Of a stretch of DNA of 64,000 nt, positions 46,510 through 55,465 are shown piece after piece; position 1 is the stretch's first letter, and each line of letters begins with the position of its first letter. This stretch comes from Aeoliella sp052161615 (GTDB lineage: Bacteria > Planctomycetota > Planctomycetia > Pirellulales > Lacipirellulaceae). The stretch is taken from the NCBI RefSeq assembly GCF_052161615.1, contig NZ_CP197417.1:4216001-4280000 (forward strand). Direction: 5' to 3'. The notes under the pieces were generated by a model. It was given only the letters and a program-made list of their open reading frames with translations. It made no database searches and was not told the origin of the DNA. A program made the translations under genes and the position numbers.

Positions 46510-47379
46510 ATGAACGGCCTTTTGCACCTCAATAAACCAGCCGGCTGGACCTCACGCGACGCGGTGAATCGCATCCAGCGGCTTGCCAAGCCGGCGAAGG
46601 TCGGCCACGCCGGGACGCTCGACCCGCTGGCGACTGGGGTCCTGGTGATCTGCGTTGGCCAAGCCACGCGGCTAATTGAGTACGTCCAAAGGCAGCCCAA
46701 ACAGTACCTTGCCACTTTCCGCCTCGGGGTCACCAGCGCGAGCGACGATACCGAGCTCGAACTCACGGCCGTACCCGACGCCCCCATCCCTACGCGCGAA
46801 GCCATCGAAGCCGCGCTGCCACAGTTCGTCGGCGAAATCCAACAGCGTCCTCCCGCGTACTCGGCCATCAAGGTCGATGGCCGCCGGGCGTACGACTCTG
46901 CACGGCGTGGCGATCTGATGGAGCTCGCCCCCCGGCCCGTCACTATCTACTCGATCGAACTCATTCGCTACGAGTATCCCGAACTCGTGCTCGACATCCG
47001 TTGTGGCAGCGGTACCTACATCCGTTCGCTCGGCCGCGACCTTGCCGAGTCGCTCGGCACCGGCGCGGTGATGAGCGGTCTGGTCCGCACGGCGATTGGT
47101 GAGTTCCGATTAGAGACTGCCGCGAAGGTCGACGACGTGATGGCCGGCAAGCTGAAGGACTTCCTCCAGCCACCCTTTACCGCACTTGCGAACGTGCCAC
47201 GGTTCGAAGTCACTCCCGAGCAAGCGATTGCCCTGCGGCAGGGCAAGTTCATGGAACTACCCGAGCTCGACCGCGACACGCCGGAATACGCCGCTCTGGA
47301 CCTAGAAGGCCACCTGGTCGCTATAGTGATTCCTCGCGCCAGCGTCTGGGGCCCGAAGCTCGTCTTCGCACCCGGTTAG
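46510..47379 (+). CDS. truB: tRNA pseudouridine-55 synthase TruB
   Basis: Converts U55 of tRNA to pseudouridine. The 289-residue protein has the N-terminal GLLHLNKPAGWTSRDAVNRI and the catalytic block VGHAGTLDPLATGVLVICVG with the essential Asp. RPPAYSAIKVDGRRAYDSAR and DIRCGSGTYIRSLGRDLAESLG form the rest of the RNA-binding cleft. A short C-terminal PUA-like region (about 240-289) follows. In many bacteria truB lies near rbfA/infB, but not here. A structured repeat follows the stop codon. Confidence 0.96.
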   Translation: MNGLLHLNKPAGWTSRDAVNRIQRLAKPAKVGHAGTLDPLATGVLVICVGQATRLIEYVQRQPKQYLATFRLGVTSASDDTELELTAVPDAPIPTREAIEAALPQFVGEIQQRPPAYSAIKVDGRRAYDSARRGDLMELAPRPVTIYSIELIRYEYPELVLDIRCGSGTYIRSLGRDLAESLGTGAVMSGLVRTAIGEFRLETAAKVDDVMAGKLKDFLQPPFTALANVPRFEVTPEQAIALRQGKFMELPELDRDTPEYAALDLEGHLVAIVIPRASVWGPKLVFAPG

Positions 47380-47419
47380 CGGATGGTTCGTCGATCTCGG
47401 ATAGCACCGCTCGCCAAAT

Positions 47420-47470
47420 TGTGGGAGGCCTCTCTGAGGCCGAAAATCGGGGTCGGAGACCCCTCCCACA
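47420..47470. repeat. Nested palindromic element (three-stem REP-like sequence)
   Basis: An outer stem TGTGGGAGG (47420-47428) / CCTCCCACA (47462-47470) encloses two perfect hairpins: GGCCTC-TCT-GAGGCC (47427-47441) and GGGGTC-GGA-GACCCC (47449-47463). The junction bases are shared, so the structure would breathe between outer and inner stems. It lies between the converging ends of truB and the PEP-CTERM gene. It looks like a dispersed palindromic repeat of the REP type and could also end transcription both ways. From memory, similar GTGGGAGG palindromes recur in Planctomycete genomes; I could not check this. Confidence 0.65.
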
Positions 47471-47497
47471 GCACCATCGACAGGCAATCGCGATCAG

Positions 47498-48403
47498 TTA
47501 ACCCCGAGCCAGGCGACGACGTAACGCCAAGCCCACAGCGCCAGCGATTACGACCATCGCGATCGACGACGGCTCGGGAATTAGATCGAACGTTAGATTA
47601 TCGACACCACCCGAGCTCCAGCCATTGGGAATCTCGCCGCGGTACTTGAATTCAATGCTCACGACATTTTGATCGTCGAGATTGAGGTCGGCTACGGTCG
47701 TGTAGTCGTCGGCGTTCCCTTCAATTCCATCGCCGCCGGGGCCCTCGCCATCCTGCCCCATGATGGTGTTGAGCACCAGCGTATCGAAGCCATTCCCCAT
47801 CCCGAGGTCGTCGATAATATCCCACGTCCAACGTTCGGGAACCGTGATGATGCGCGAGCCGCCATGAACGTCGGTGAGAATCACGTCCATCTCAAAACCA
47901 ACGTCGGCATCGACGATGTCCACTGAAATGGGAGCGATCGGCTGAAGGAACGTGAACACGATGCTTCCGGGATCTGGATCACGAGTATCGTCGGGATTGT
48001 TGAACACGTAGCCGTTCGCGCCCGCACCCGTATTCGTCTTGTTCGGACTTCGAAAATCTTGAAGCGTCAGGATGTTGCCGCGATTCACCAAGAGATCCAA
48101 ATCGGGATCTCCAAGCGTGGCACCAAGGCCACCGGGTGTGGTATCAAATATCACGGCACCCTTATGCGTGGTCGAGCCCTGCTGCGTACTGATGGCCACG
48201 ATGTTGCCGAACTCGGCAACGGGGTCCCCTGGTTGGGCATCCGTCGCCGGATTGGTGGCGATCACCTGACCGTGAACGAGCGACTTCCCGCCATCGTCGG
48301 TCGTGAAGTCGAGCGTAACAATGGCCGCTTGGCTAGGGGCGAACATCGCAAAAGAAGTGAAGGCGCATAACGCCACGACCGCCTGGCTCCAAGTCCGCTT
48401 CAT
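47498..48403 (-). CDS. PEP-CTERM secreted protein
   Basis: A 301-residue protein with a signal peptide (VVALCAFTSFAMFAPSQAA), a mainly beta-stranded body (about 28-270) and a C-terminal exosortase signal: IPEPSS, a hydrophobic stretch (IAMVVIAGAVGLAL) and RRRLARG. The body contains VTLDFTTDDGGKSLVHGQVI and DNLTFDLIPEP; I do not recognise the domain firmly. AGGGAG lies about ten bases before the ATG. It should be sorted to the cell surface or extracellular matrix by an exosortase encoded elsewhere. Confidence 0.88.
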   Translation of the reverse strand: MKRTWSQAVVALCAFTSFAMFAPSQAAIVTLDFTTDDGGKSLVHGQVIATNPATDAQPGDPVAEFGNIVAISTQQGSTTHKGAVIFDTTPGGLGATLGDPDLDLLVNRGNILTLQDFRSPNKTNTGAGANGYVFNNPDDTRDPDPGSIVFTFLQPIAPISVDIVDADVGFEMDVILTDVHGGSRIITVPERWTWDIIDDLGMGNGFDTLVLNTIMGQDGEGPGGDGIEGNADDYTTVADLNLDDQNVVSIEFKYRGEIPNGWSSGGVDNLTFDLIPEPSSIAMVVIAGAVGLALRRRLARG

Positions 48404-48673
48404 TAAACGACTCCCTGTTGTCTATCCAGCGAGCGATTGACGATTCCCCGGAGCCCCACCGGACTCCTCCCCAAAAACAGAATCCCCAACCCTCGCCGAT
48501 CCCCGGTAGCAAGCGTGAATCCTACCGCCGCGGGGTGGCACTTGGCAAGCGATTGGGGGGAATTCACTTCCGGAGAGAGAAAACAGCGTTACCACGTAGG
48601 GGAAACCAGTAGTGCCGACGGATTCGCACCCTGCCTCCAGCCAGCAAGTTGCCTGGAGCTAGCAGAATTACGC

Positions 48674-49138
48674 CTACTGCCCTGTCTCCGACTCCGCCGG
48701 CTCGGCTTCCCCTGGTGGATGCGCACGGACGGCCTGCGCCAGCAGCGTCGTCACCATGACGATCGCGATGAGCGTCAGTAGCTCGAACGGACCTAGAAAT
48801 GTCGCCCATCGTGGTACGGGACCGCGTAGCACGTAGTCCTTGAGCAGACCATCAAATACCAATCGCAGAAGTACCGGGTAGAGAATCAACACCGCCGAGA
48901 TAAACCAGAATCTCTTCGCCGCATTGGCATAAAACGGGCTCGCCAACAGCGCCAGCGGGACGGTGAACACCGCCAAATCCGAGGGATAGAAGCTCGGGCC
49001 ACAACAGTAATTGCCTGAAACTCTATGGATCTCCGCGTGGCCAATCGCGAAGACCAGGACGAACATGGGGGCGTAGGCCAGGCAACTGATAACTGCCAAT
49101 AGGTATCCGATCAGACGGTACACTTCGGCGACTCCCAC
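48674..49138 (-). CDS. Small multi-pass membrane protein of unknown function
   Basis: A 154-residue hydrophobic protein with four predicted membrane segments: LIGYLLAVISCLAYAPMFVLV, cut here to GYLLAVISCLAYAPMFVLV (1), LAVFTVPLALLASPFY (2), FWFISAVLILYPVLLRLVF (3) and FELLTLIAIVMVTTLLAQAV (4). It ends in a short acidic tail. A CC pair sits in the first external loop (NYCCGPSFYPSD). The start is GTG at 49138; no clear ribosome-binding site is seen. I do not recognise the family and nothing nearby suggests a job. Confidence 0.6.
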   Translation of the reverse strand: MGVAEVYRLIGYLLAVISCLAYAPMFVLVFAIGHAEIHRVSGNYCCGPSFYPSDLAVFTVPLALLASPFYANAAKRFWFISAVLILYPVLLRLVFDGLLKDYVLRGPVPRWATFLGPFELLTLIAIVMVTTLLAQAVRAHPPGEAEPAESETGQ

Positions 49139-49442
49139 ATGGCCCTTGATCGCGACCTCGCGAAATGGTTCGTACAGAGGACAACGAGTATTCCCCGGGG
49201 TTCAAAGCCACTCCGCCCCCCCGTAATCTATCCCTCCCTTACTCAAAGTGCCGCGAGGACCCACGTAGCTGGCATGTAGCTTTTCTCGACTTTAGTAAAA
49301 TGTCCGTTTTGCTCAAACCAAAATGCGTCGATGGGATGAGAAAACACGGTCGAGCCTGCCATCTCGCATGGAGAAGGCAAAGATTTGACGGCCGGGCAAC
49401 CGATCTCCTCCACAACAGACTACTTCAGGGACGGAGGGCTGC
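49139..49442. other. Divergent intergenic region between the small membrane protein and beta-barrel genes
   Basis: This 304-base stretch should hold two divergent promoters. No gene, repeat or structured RNA recognised. GGAGGG ends about five bases before the ATG at 49443 as ribosome-binding site of the rightward gene. Confidence 0.35.
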
Positions 49443-50270
49443 ATGTTTAAATCGCTCAGTCGCGTTTGGAGTCCGAAACTCGCCGGGCTCTTGATTCTCG
49501 TCGCGTCGTGTTCACCCGTCCAAGCCGAGAGCGACGACTGCTCGACGGGTCGCGGGATGTACATGAGCGTCTTTGGCGGCGGCGGCTCATCCCACATCGG
49601 AAGCATCGACCAAATGGGGACGGCCTATTTCACGGAGGCCGAAGGCGGCCCGATGGCGGTAAACGCCCTTGGCAGCTCGGGGAATGACGGGGTGGGACTG
49701 GTCGGCCTGAACATTGGTCATGAATGGTCGAGCGGTGCACCGGAAGGGTGCTGGGGATTGCTGCCTGCTGTGGAACTCGAAGCGATGTATCTCAGCGGCA
49801 CGCCAAGTGGGCAACTAACCAACGACACGGTGAGACTACCCGAACATCTGTTCGAAGACTCCTTCCCGATGGACAACATCGCCGTGCTGGGGAATGGCGT
49901 CGTCAGTTTCCAGACGCCTCTCGCGAACTTTTACCCGTACGTGGGCCTCGGTCTGGGCTTCACCAACGTGAAGATCAATGGGGCGACCTCCACCCAGCTA
50001 GATCCCGCAGAGCCGGGCGTGAATCATTTCAACTCGAACCCGAACTCGTCCGCTCTGGGCCTATCCGCGCAATTCAAGGCCGGTTTCCGCTTCAATCTAA
50101 CCGAGCGCATGTACCTGTTCACCGAGTATCGTTATCTCTACGTCGGATCGACGACCCACACCTTCGGTTCCACCAACTATCCAACGCACGCGGCCACTTC
50201 TCCTTGGGCAGTTCAACTCAAAGACATGAACTATCACCTGGCAGTAGGCGGCATCGGATTCGATTTCTGA
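49443..50270 (+). CDS. Outer-membrane beta-barrel protein
   Basis: A 275-residue protein with an export signal. Two readings are possible: signal peptidase I after PVQA, or a lipobox VASC at residues 20-23. The mature part alternates polar and aromatic residues in strands typical of an eight-stranded OmpA/OmpW-like barrel: GMYMSVFGGGGSSHIGSI, VGLVGLNIGHEW, PYVGLGLGFTNVKI, LSAQFKAGFRFNLTERMYLFTEYRY (shown in part: FKAGFRFNLTERMYLFTEYR) and the last strand YHLAVGGIGFDF. The terminal Phe is the usual Bam-recognition residue. It suggests a true outer membrane, in line with lpxA in this window. Confidence 0.8.
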   Translation: MFKSLSRVWSPKLAGLLILVASCSPVQAESDDCSTGRGMYMSVFGGGGSSHIGSIDQMGTAYFTEAEGGPMAVNALGSSGNDGVGLVGLNIGHEWSSGAPEGCWGLLPAVELEAMYLSGTPSGQLTNDTVRLPEHLFEDSFPMDNIAVLGNGVVSFQTPLANFYPYVGLGLGFTNVKINGATSTQLDPAEPGVNHFNSNPNSSALGLSAQFKAGFRFNLTERMYLFTEYRYLYVGSTTHTFGSTNYPTHAATSPWAVQLKDMNYHLAVGGIGFDF

Positions 50271-50276
50271 TTGGGC

Positions 50277-50706
50277 GAGAACTGACATATCGAACCCGGC
50301 ATAAACAAGTCGAGCTTGCCCGTCTCGACGTCCCACACCTGGATGCGGCCGAACTACGCAGTTCGTCGTCGCTAAAGCCCGTGTAGACGGCCAGATGCTT
50401 GGCGTCGGGTGAGCAACTCAGACGCGCGACGGTTGGATCGTACCAGCTATCGATCTCCCCCACACCGGCCATGATGTTGAATTGCCTTACTGGTTTGACA
50501 TTGTCCGGCTCGGCTTTGCCCAGTTCGTAGAGCCGAACGCCGTACACTTGGTCGTACGTGTCACAATAAACGCCAACGGCCAGTTGCTTGCCATCGAGCG
50601 AATACGCGACGCTACGAGCCCCTTCGAACTGTGCGACTTGCTTGCCTCCATCAGTTTTGATCAGTTCGGTGGTGGCAGTGGTGGCAGTGGCCGGAGAATG
50701 CAGCAA
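50277..50706 (-). pseudogene. WD40-repeat protein remnant, frameshifted and truncated
   Basis: The leftward frame reads as WD40 blades: GARSVAYSLDGKQLAVGVY and ARLSCSPDAKHLAVYTGFSDDEL. At about 50345-50355 the match switches to the next frame, which reads RIQVWDVETGKLDLFMPG, a textbook WD40 strand-D sequence. Beyond this no blade continues, and the left end runs into the end of the beta-barrel gene. The N-terminal side also has no start with a signal or further blades. I therefore read it as the decayed remains of a longer WD40-repeat gene with at least one frameshift. A sequencing error at a single site would not restore a complete gene. Confidence 0.7.
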
Positions 50707-51341
50707 ATACAGCGAGAAATCCGCCCAAAACTATTTCCATTTTTTCCGAAAAGCCACTAGAAAGCGCGCTTGGCATGTGTTCTATTGCACACATCCATCC
50801 AGTTAGTGGACGTACGTTCTTTGGCAACTTGAAAAACTAGAGGAAAACGCCCAGCGCGGAGCGTGGCGGGAGAATCGCTTAGCGCGTAGGGGAAAAGCGG
50901 GAAGCGCCGGGTCGGCGCGGAGCTTGACCCGGCCTACCAGAATTCCGAACTCCGAATTCTCCCTTCCGCCCTAGTAAAGTCGCACCTGCGGGTTGCCCCT
51001 GCGACATTACTCGCGGGCGATGGACTAGCGGGCTGTTCCTAAAGCGTTCCAACGGTTCGACTTAGGCCGCTTCTCCTACGGGGCTGAAAAATAATAGAGT
51101 CGCACCCAGTGCGATTTCGCGAAGTTGCGACTTTACTCCTCCCGCAGGCGTTGTAACCCCTACGCGCGTTGTACACATTCTGCCGATGGCGGAATTGCTA
51201 GCGTCCGTGGGGACACGAGCTATGGCCGAGCGCGGGAGTCGTCGATGTAGAGGGATGACTGGATGCTGTTGCGCGCTGAGGGACCGGCGCCGAAGTGTAG
51301 CTGTTGATCCGCCCTTCCCCTCTCTCCGCCGGCCTGCGTTG
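50707..51341. other. Gene-free, palindrome-rich region upstream of ftsK
   Basis: This 635-base stretch has no convincing gene. It contains GCCGGGTC (50906-50913) / GACCCGGC (50926-50933), a perfect 8-bp stem with a 12-base loop. It also contains AGTAAAGTCGCA (50973-50984) / TGCGACTTTACT (51126-51137), a perfect 12-bp inverted repeat 141 bases apart. The ftsK frame is open back to 51186, but that extension lacks membrane or family features. Confidence 0.5.
50973..51137. repeat. 12-bp inverted repeat with 141-bp spacer, possible miniature element
   Basis: AGTAAAGTCGCA at 50973-50984 is the exact reverse complement of TGCGACTTTACT at 51126-51137. The spacer has no gene. A second small palindrome (GTCGCACCCAGTGCGA) lies near the right end, around 51093-51108. 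The size and terminal repeats fit a miniature inverted-repeat element or a decayed insertion, but I see no flanking target duplication that I trust. Confidence 0.35.
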
Positions 51342-54233
51342 ATGTTTGAGAATCGCAATCGCCAGTTGGACATTGCCGCACTTGTGCTAGTGGCGTTTAC
51401 GCTGCTGGTGGGGCTGTCGCTCCTTACCTACCACCGCAGCGACCCCTACACGCTCAGCGGCGAGTCGACCGCCATGGTGTTCCCCGCTCCCCCGAGCCCA
51501 CGCAACGCGTGTGGGCGACTAGGAGCGGTGATCGCTCACCAGCTGCTCGACAAGCTGGGTGTGGGAGCTTACTACGCTCTCGGTTCGTTGGTGGTCGTTG
51601 CAGGATTGATCGTCGTGCAGCGTCCGATCAATCAGCCGCTGATCCGCGCCGGCGGATGGCTGATGTCTCTCGCGGGACTTTGCACGCTCGCGGCACTCGT
51701 CCTGCCCAACTGGACGCCGGGTCCTGTGATTGGAGCGGGTGGCTACTTGGGGGCACTCGGTCGGGCATGGCTCGAAGCAAACTTTGCTCATGCTGGTTCG
51801 CTAATTTTCGCCTTCAGCTTACTGGTGGCGGGATTGTTGCTTGCGACGGACTACTTGATGTTCCAACTCGCGGCTTCGACGACGCGGTACTCATCGCGAG
51901 GTCTGGCGCAGCTCGGTCGTGTCGCGAAATCGACCCAGCGCGTGAAGTCGGACCTCGAGACCCCCATCAACCTCGACGGGGAAGACGAAGAGGAAGAATA
52001 TGAAGAGGGTGAGTACGAATACGAGTACGAAGACGAAGAAGAGTGGGAAGAAGAGGAAGTCGAAGAAGACTCGCTGAAGGTCCGCACGCCCGGCACCAAA
52101 GCGACCGACGAAACAACCGCCGCAGAAGAGAAAGCAGCCTCGGCCGCGAGCAAGAGCACGCTAAGCCGCGTGGCCCAGAAGCTAACCGCGGCACTCACGG
52201 GCGAGTCGAAGACCGCAGAGGAACCCACGGAACCACCAGCCGAAGCCGCCGCGACGCCGGAGCCCGAAGCCGAGGACGAAGGACCGCGGTACAAGAAACC
52301 CCGTCAGAAGAGCGAACGCGAAGCAATCATCGAGCAGCTCCAAGCCGCCGACCACGGTGCCAAACCCACGGCCGACTATCAGCTTCCGTCGATCGAACTG
52401 CTCTCCCCGGCCGAGGAGTGCTCGTACGAGGAGCACGAGAAAGAAGTCCGCCGCAAAGCGAAGATCCTGGAGCGGACGTTCAAGAACTTCGGCTTCAACG
52501 TGAAGGTCGTCGAAATCGAGACCGGTCCGGTGATTGCGCAGTACGAAGTGCAACTCGAAGCGGGCTTGCGATTGTCGAAGATCACGGGTTTGTCGGACGA
52601 CTTGGCGATTGCACTTCGCGTGCCGAGCGTTCGCATTGTGGCACCAATTCCGGGCAAGAACACCGTGGGCATCGAAGTGCCGAACGAAACCCGTCAGCTT
52701 GTTCGGCTGCGAGAAGTGATCGAAGAGACCGATGGCCAAGCCGCGCGGATGAAGATTCCGATCTACTTAGGTCAGGACGTCGCGGGCAATCCGATGGTGG
52801 TGGACCTCGCAGCGCTGCCTCACTTGTTGATCGCAGGCCGCACGGGTACGGGTAAGTCGGTCTGCTTGAACTCGATCATCGTATCGATGCTGATGACGCG
52901 TGGACCCGACGAAGTCCGCATGCTGATGATCGACCCGAAGATGGTCGAGTTGTCCGGCTACCGCAAGCTGCCGCATTTGATGCATCCGGTGGTGACCGAC
53001 ATGAAGAAGGCCGAGGCGATCTTGGCCTGGGCGGTCGACAAGATGGAAGAGCGTTACGCCCTGCTCGCACGAGCCGGTGTGCGACACATCAGTGTGTTCA
53101 ATCAACTCGGCGACGAGGAGCTTCGCGAGCGCGTCCAACCCGCGAGCGAATCGGAATGGGAAGAAGTTCCCAAGCGACTGCCGTTCATCGTGATCATCGC
53201 CGACGAAATGGCGGACTTGATGATGACGGCTGGCAAGGACGTGGAGCAGCACATTATCCGCCTGGCGCAGAAGAGCCGAGCGGTTGGTATCCACTTGATT
53301 CTCGCGACGCAGAAACCCACGGTCGACGTGATCACGGGCTTAATCAAGAGCAACCTGCCCGCGCGCATCGCGTTCCAGGTTGCCAGCCGCGTGGACAGCC
53401 GCGTGGTGCTCGACGAAATGGGTGCGGACAAGCTGCTTGGCAACGGCGACATGTTGTTCCTCTCGCCCGGAACCAGCATGTTGCTCCGCGGCCAAGGCAC
53501 TTATTTGTCCGACGACGAGATCACTCGGGTGGTCGATGCCATCGGCACCGAAGAACCACAGTTCGCCGGCGAGCTGATGCAACTTCGCACGAAGGAAGAA
53601 GTCGAGGCCACCGCGGGAAGTCTCAAAAATCGCGACGAGCTGTACGAAGCGGCCATCGAAGTGGTGGTTCGCGAAGGGCGTGGCAGCGTGTCGTTGTTGC
53701 AGCGTGCACTCGGCATCGGTTACGGCCGTGCCGCGCGACTCGTGGACTTCATGGCCGAGGATGGCATCGTGGGCCAGTACAACGGCTCGCAGGCCCGCGA
53801 AGTCGTGATCTCGATGGAAGACTGGGAAGCGATGCGAACCAGCGGCGGGGGTAATGGCGGAAGTTCAGCGCCCCAACCAGCTGCCCCGCCTTCACTCGAC
53901 ATGCTCGACGCGGGAACGGGGAAACGCTCGAACCGAATCGCTTACGCTGCGGAAGAAGACGAAGCGGACGAGGAGCCAGTCGTCTCCAAGGTCGCGTCGA
54001 AGCAACCAGCTCCCGTAAGCGAAGTCGCCGAGACGGAAGAAGAATACGAAGAGTACGAGGAGGAGTACGAAGACGCAGAAGAAGAGTACGAAGAAGATCC
54101 CGCAGCCGAGGAAGAGTACGAAGAAGAGGCCTACGACTCGGAGTACGAGGATGAGGCCGAGTGGGACGAAGAAGACTCCGCCGATGGCGAATGGGAGGAG
54201 GTGGACGAAGAGGAAGAAGAGAAGGTGAGTTAG
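51342..54233 (+). CDS. ftsK: DNA translocase FtsK with acidic linker and acidic C-terminal tail
   Basis: ATP-driven DNA pump at the division site that resolves and segregates chromosome ends. Start at the ATG at 51342 (MFENRNRQLD, 963 aa), directly before the first membrane segment. There are four membrane segments (about 8-30, 75-95, 103-122, 150-172), then a linker with a strongly acidic run (about 213-245; EEEEYEEGEYEYEYEDEEEW). The alpha/beta motor domain (about 350-740) has Walker A AGRTGTGKS (497-505), Walker B FIVIIADEMADLM and the family block LILATQKPTVDVITG. The gamma winged helix (about 778-812, LLQRALGIGYGRAARLVDFM) normally ends FtsK, but here about 145 residues follow, mostly Glu/Asp/Tyr. 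A typical SpoIIIE/FtsK of about 800 residues lacks this tail. Confidence 0.95.
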   Translation: MFENRNRQLDIAALVLVAFTLLVGLSLLTYHRSDPYTLSGESTAMVFPAPPSPRNACGRLGAVIAHQLLDKLGVGAYYALGSLVVVAGLIVVQRPINQPLIRAGGWLMSLAGLCTLAALVLPNWTPGPVIGAGGYLGALGRAWLEANFAHAGSLIFAFSLLVAGLLLATDYLMFQLAASTTRYSSRGLAQLGRVAKSTQRVKSDLETPINLDGEDEEEEYEEGEYEYEYEDEEEWEEEEVEEDSLKVRTPGTKATDETTAAEEKAASAASKSTLSRVAQKLTAALTGESKTAEEPTEPPAEAAATPEPEAEDEGPRYKKPRQKSEREAIIEQLQAADHGAKPTADYQLPSIELLSPAEECSYEEHEKEVRRKAKILERTFKNFGFNVKVVEIETGPVIAQYEVQLEAGLRLSKITGLSDDLAIALRVPSVRIVAPIPGKNTVGIEVPNETRQLVRLREVIEETDGQAARMKIPIYLGQDVAGNPMVVDLAALPHLLIAGRTGTGKSVCLNSIIVSMLMTRGPDEVRMLMIDPKMVELSGYRKLPHLMHPVVTDMKKAEAILAWAVDKMEERYALLARAGVRHISVFNQLGDEELRERVQPASESEWEEVPKRLPFIVIIADEMADLMMTAGKDVEQHIIRLAQKSRAVGIHLILATQKPTVDVITGLIKSNLPARIAFQVASRVDSRVVLDEMGADKLLGNGDMLFLSPGTSMLLRGQGTYLSDDEITRVVDAIGTEEPQFAGELMQLRTKEEVEATAGSLKNRDELYEAAIEVVVREGRGSVSLLQRALGIGYGRAARLVDFMAEDGIVGQYNGSQAREVVISMEDWEAMRTSGGGNGGSSAPQPAAPPSLDMLDAGTGKRSNRIAYAAEEDEADEEPVVSKVASKQPAPVSEVAETEEEYEEYEEEYEDAEEEYEEDPAAEEEYEEEAYDSEYEDEAEWDEEDSADGEWEEVDEEEEEKVS

Positions 54234-54608
54234 ACTTTCCAAGCCAAAAACCCCCCGCTCCAGAGGCATGGCAGACCCAAGCAAATGGGGAAATGCCTAC
54301 CTTCGGTGGCAAATCCATTGCGGTTTCCCCACACTGAGACTAACTTGTCCTGTATGTGTGGGACGGGGCCGTTGTATTCGCCCTGACGTTCGGCGTCGGG
54401 TGGGAGTGGGGAACGCCCCCTGGATGAAGCGACCGTTGCCGAGACTTCAAAATCTCGACGGAGGTGTGTCTTCGTCTCCCGCTTTTGCAACTTGGATGTC
54501 CAACTTTGAAATTGGGGAAGTCTAATTAACCGCTACCTCCGTGCTGGTGCGCACGGTACTTGCACCACTAAGCTTCGAGCTCGATTAACCTGTGCTCGAA
54601 GTGTTCCG
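54234..54608. other. Intergenic region between ftsK and the PEP-CTERM gene
   Basis: This 375-base stretch has short open frames on both strands without coding character. No RNA gene recognised. It should hold the promoter of the PEP-CTERM gene at 54609. Confidence 0.35.
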
Positions 54609-55394
54609 ATGCTTGCTTTCAATTGGGCCATTGCTTTGGGACTATTGCTCACGGCGAACACCAATGCGGCCATTCTTGACCTGACGACTGCTAACTCGTC
54701 AGGTACGATCAACGGGGCGATCTACCAGCAAACGGATCCTTCGTCGACGGGCACGGGTGTTTTTAACGCATTCGTTCAGCTCAGTCCGTCTGGCAACAAC
54801 GACACGGCCCATGGCTACAACACGACCGTCAACAACATTCTGAACAACGGTTCTTCGTCGCAGCACAACCACGCCATCACATTGGCAGAGGTCCCGCTCG
54901 TCGTCGTTGGCAACGCGCTTTATCGTGCCTTCTTGCTCGACATCAACGAATCAGCAGGGGGTACGAATGAGTTTATCTCGCTGGACGAGGTTCAGGTGTT
55001 CGCGGGAGGTGGAGCCAACCTGAGTGTTACCACCTTTGGCACCGTTCACGGCGCCGGCGTTCTCGATCATCCGGGCACCCTCGTCTATCGCATGGACGCC
55101 GTCGCCGACAGTTTCGTGATGCTCAACTACGACCTCAATACCGGGAGTGGCTCGGGCGACATGTTCTTGTACGTCCCGAATATCAATTTCGCGGGCTTCC
55201 TGCCGTCGGACCAAGTGGTGCTGTATTCGGCCTTCGGCGGCCAGGAAGCGAATCTCCCCGGCTACGGGGCAACCGCAGGATTTGAAGAATGGGGCATACC
55301 CTCGGGACTGCCGAATTCCATCCCAGAGCCGACCACTTGGACCATCGCCGCAGTCGGGCTGGTCGCCGCGTGGCGTTTTCGCGGTCGGACTTGA
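54609..55394 (+). CDS. PEP-CTERM secreted protein
   Basis: A 261-residue protein with a signal peptide (LAFNWAIALGLLLTANTNAA), a beta-rich body and a C-terminal exosortase signal IPEPTTW, a hydrophobic stretch (TIAAVGLVAAW) and RFRGRT. The body has no calcium-binding or sugar-binding motif that I can name; it contains ITLAEVPLVVVGNALYRAFL and EFISLDEVQVFAGG. It resembles PEP-CTERM proteins annotated only by their sorting signal. The gene stands alone upstream of the cimA leader. Confidence 0.88.
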   Translation: MLAFNWAIALGLLLTANTNAAILDLTTANSSGTINGAIYQQTDPSSTGTGVFNAFVQLSPSGNNDTAHGYNTTVNNILNNGSSSQHNHAITLAEVPLVVVGNALYRAFLLDINESAGGTNEFISLDEVQVFAGGGANLSVTTFGTVHGAGVLDHPGTLVYRMDAVADSFVMLNYDLNTGSGSGDMFLYVPNINFAGFLPSDQVVLYSAFGGQEANLPGYGATAGFEEWGIPSGLPNSIPEPTTWTIAAVGLVAAWRFRGRT

Positions 55395-55417
55395 CCCCGC
55401 TTGCCGAGCAGGTACAC

Positions 55418-55444
55418 TTGAAAGCCTGACCTAACTCGTATCCT
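55418..55444 (+). promoter_or_regulatory. Candidate promoter of the cimA leader
   Basis: TTGAAA (55418-55423) and TATCCT (55439-55444) are 15 bases apart, slightly short for a sigma-70-type promoter. Transcription from about 55451 would leave a leader of about 185 bases before cimA that contains the Ile-rich reading frame. Weak sequence evidence; placement is the main argument. Confidence 0.3.
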
Positions 55445-55465
55445 TCACCGTTTGTGCTTCCTTCG

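Noticed and set aside
50973..51137. Insertion sequence suggested by the 12-bp inverted repeat
   Set aside because: No transposase frame lies between the repeats and no target duplication is evident, so it is listed only as an inverted repeat.
54268..54525. An 85-codon open frame between ftsK and the PEP-CTERM gene
   Set aside because: Unusual residue content (many Cys, Arg and Trp), no ribosome-binding site and no family pattern.
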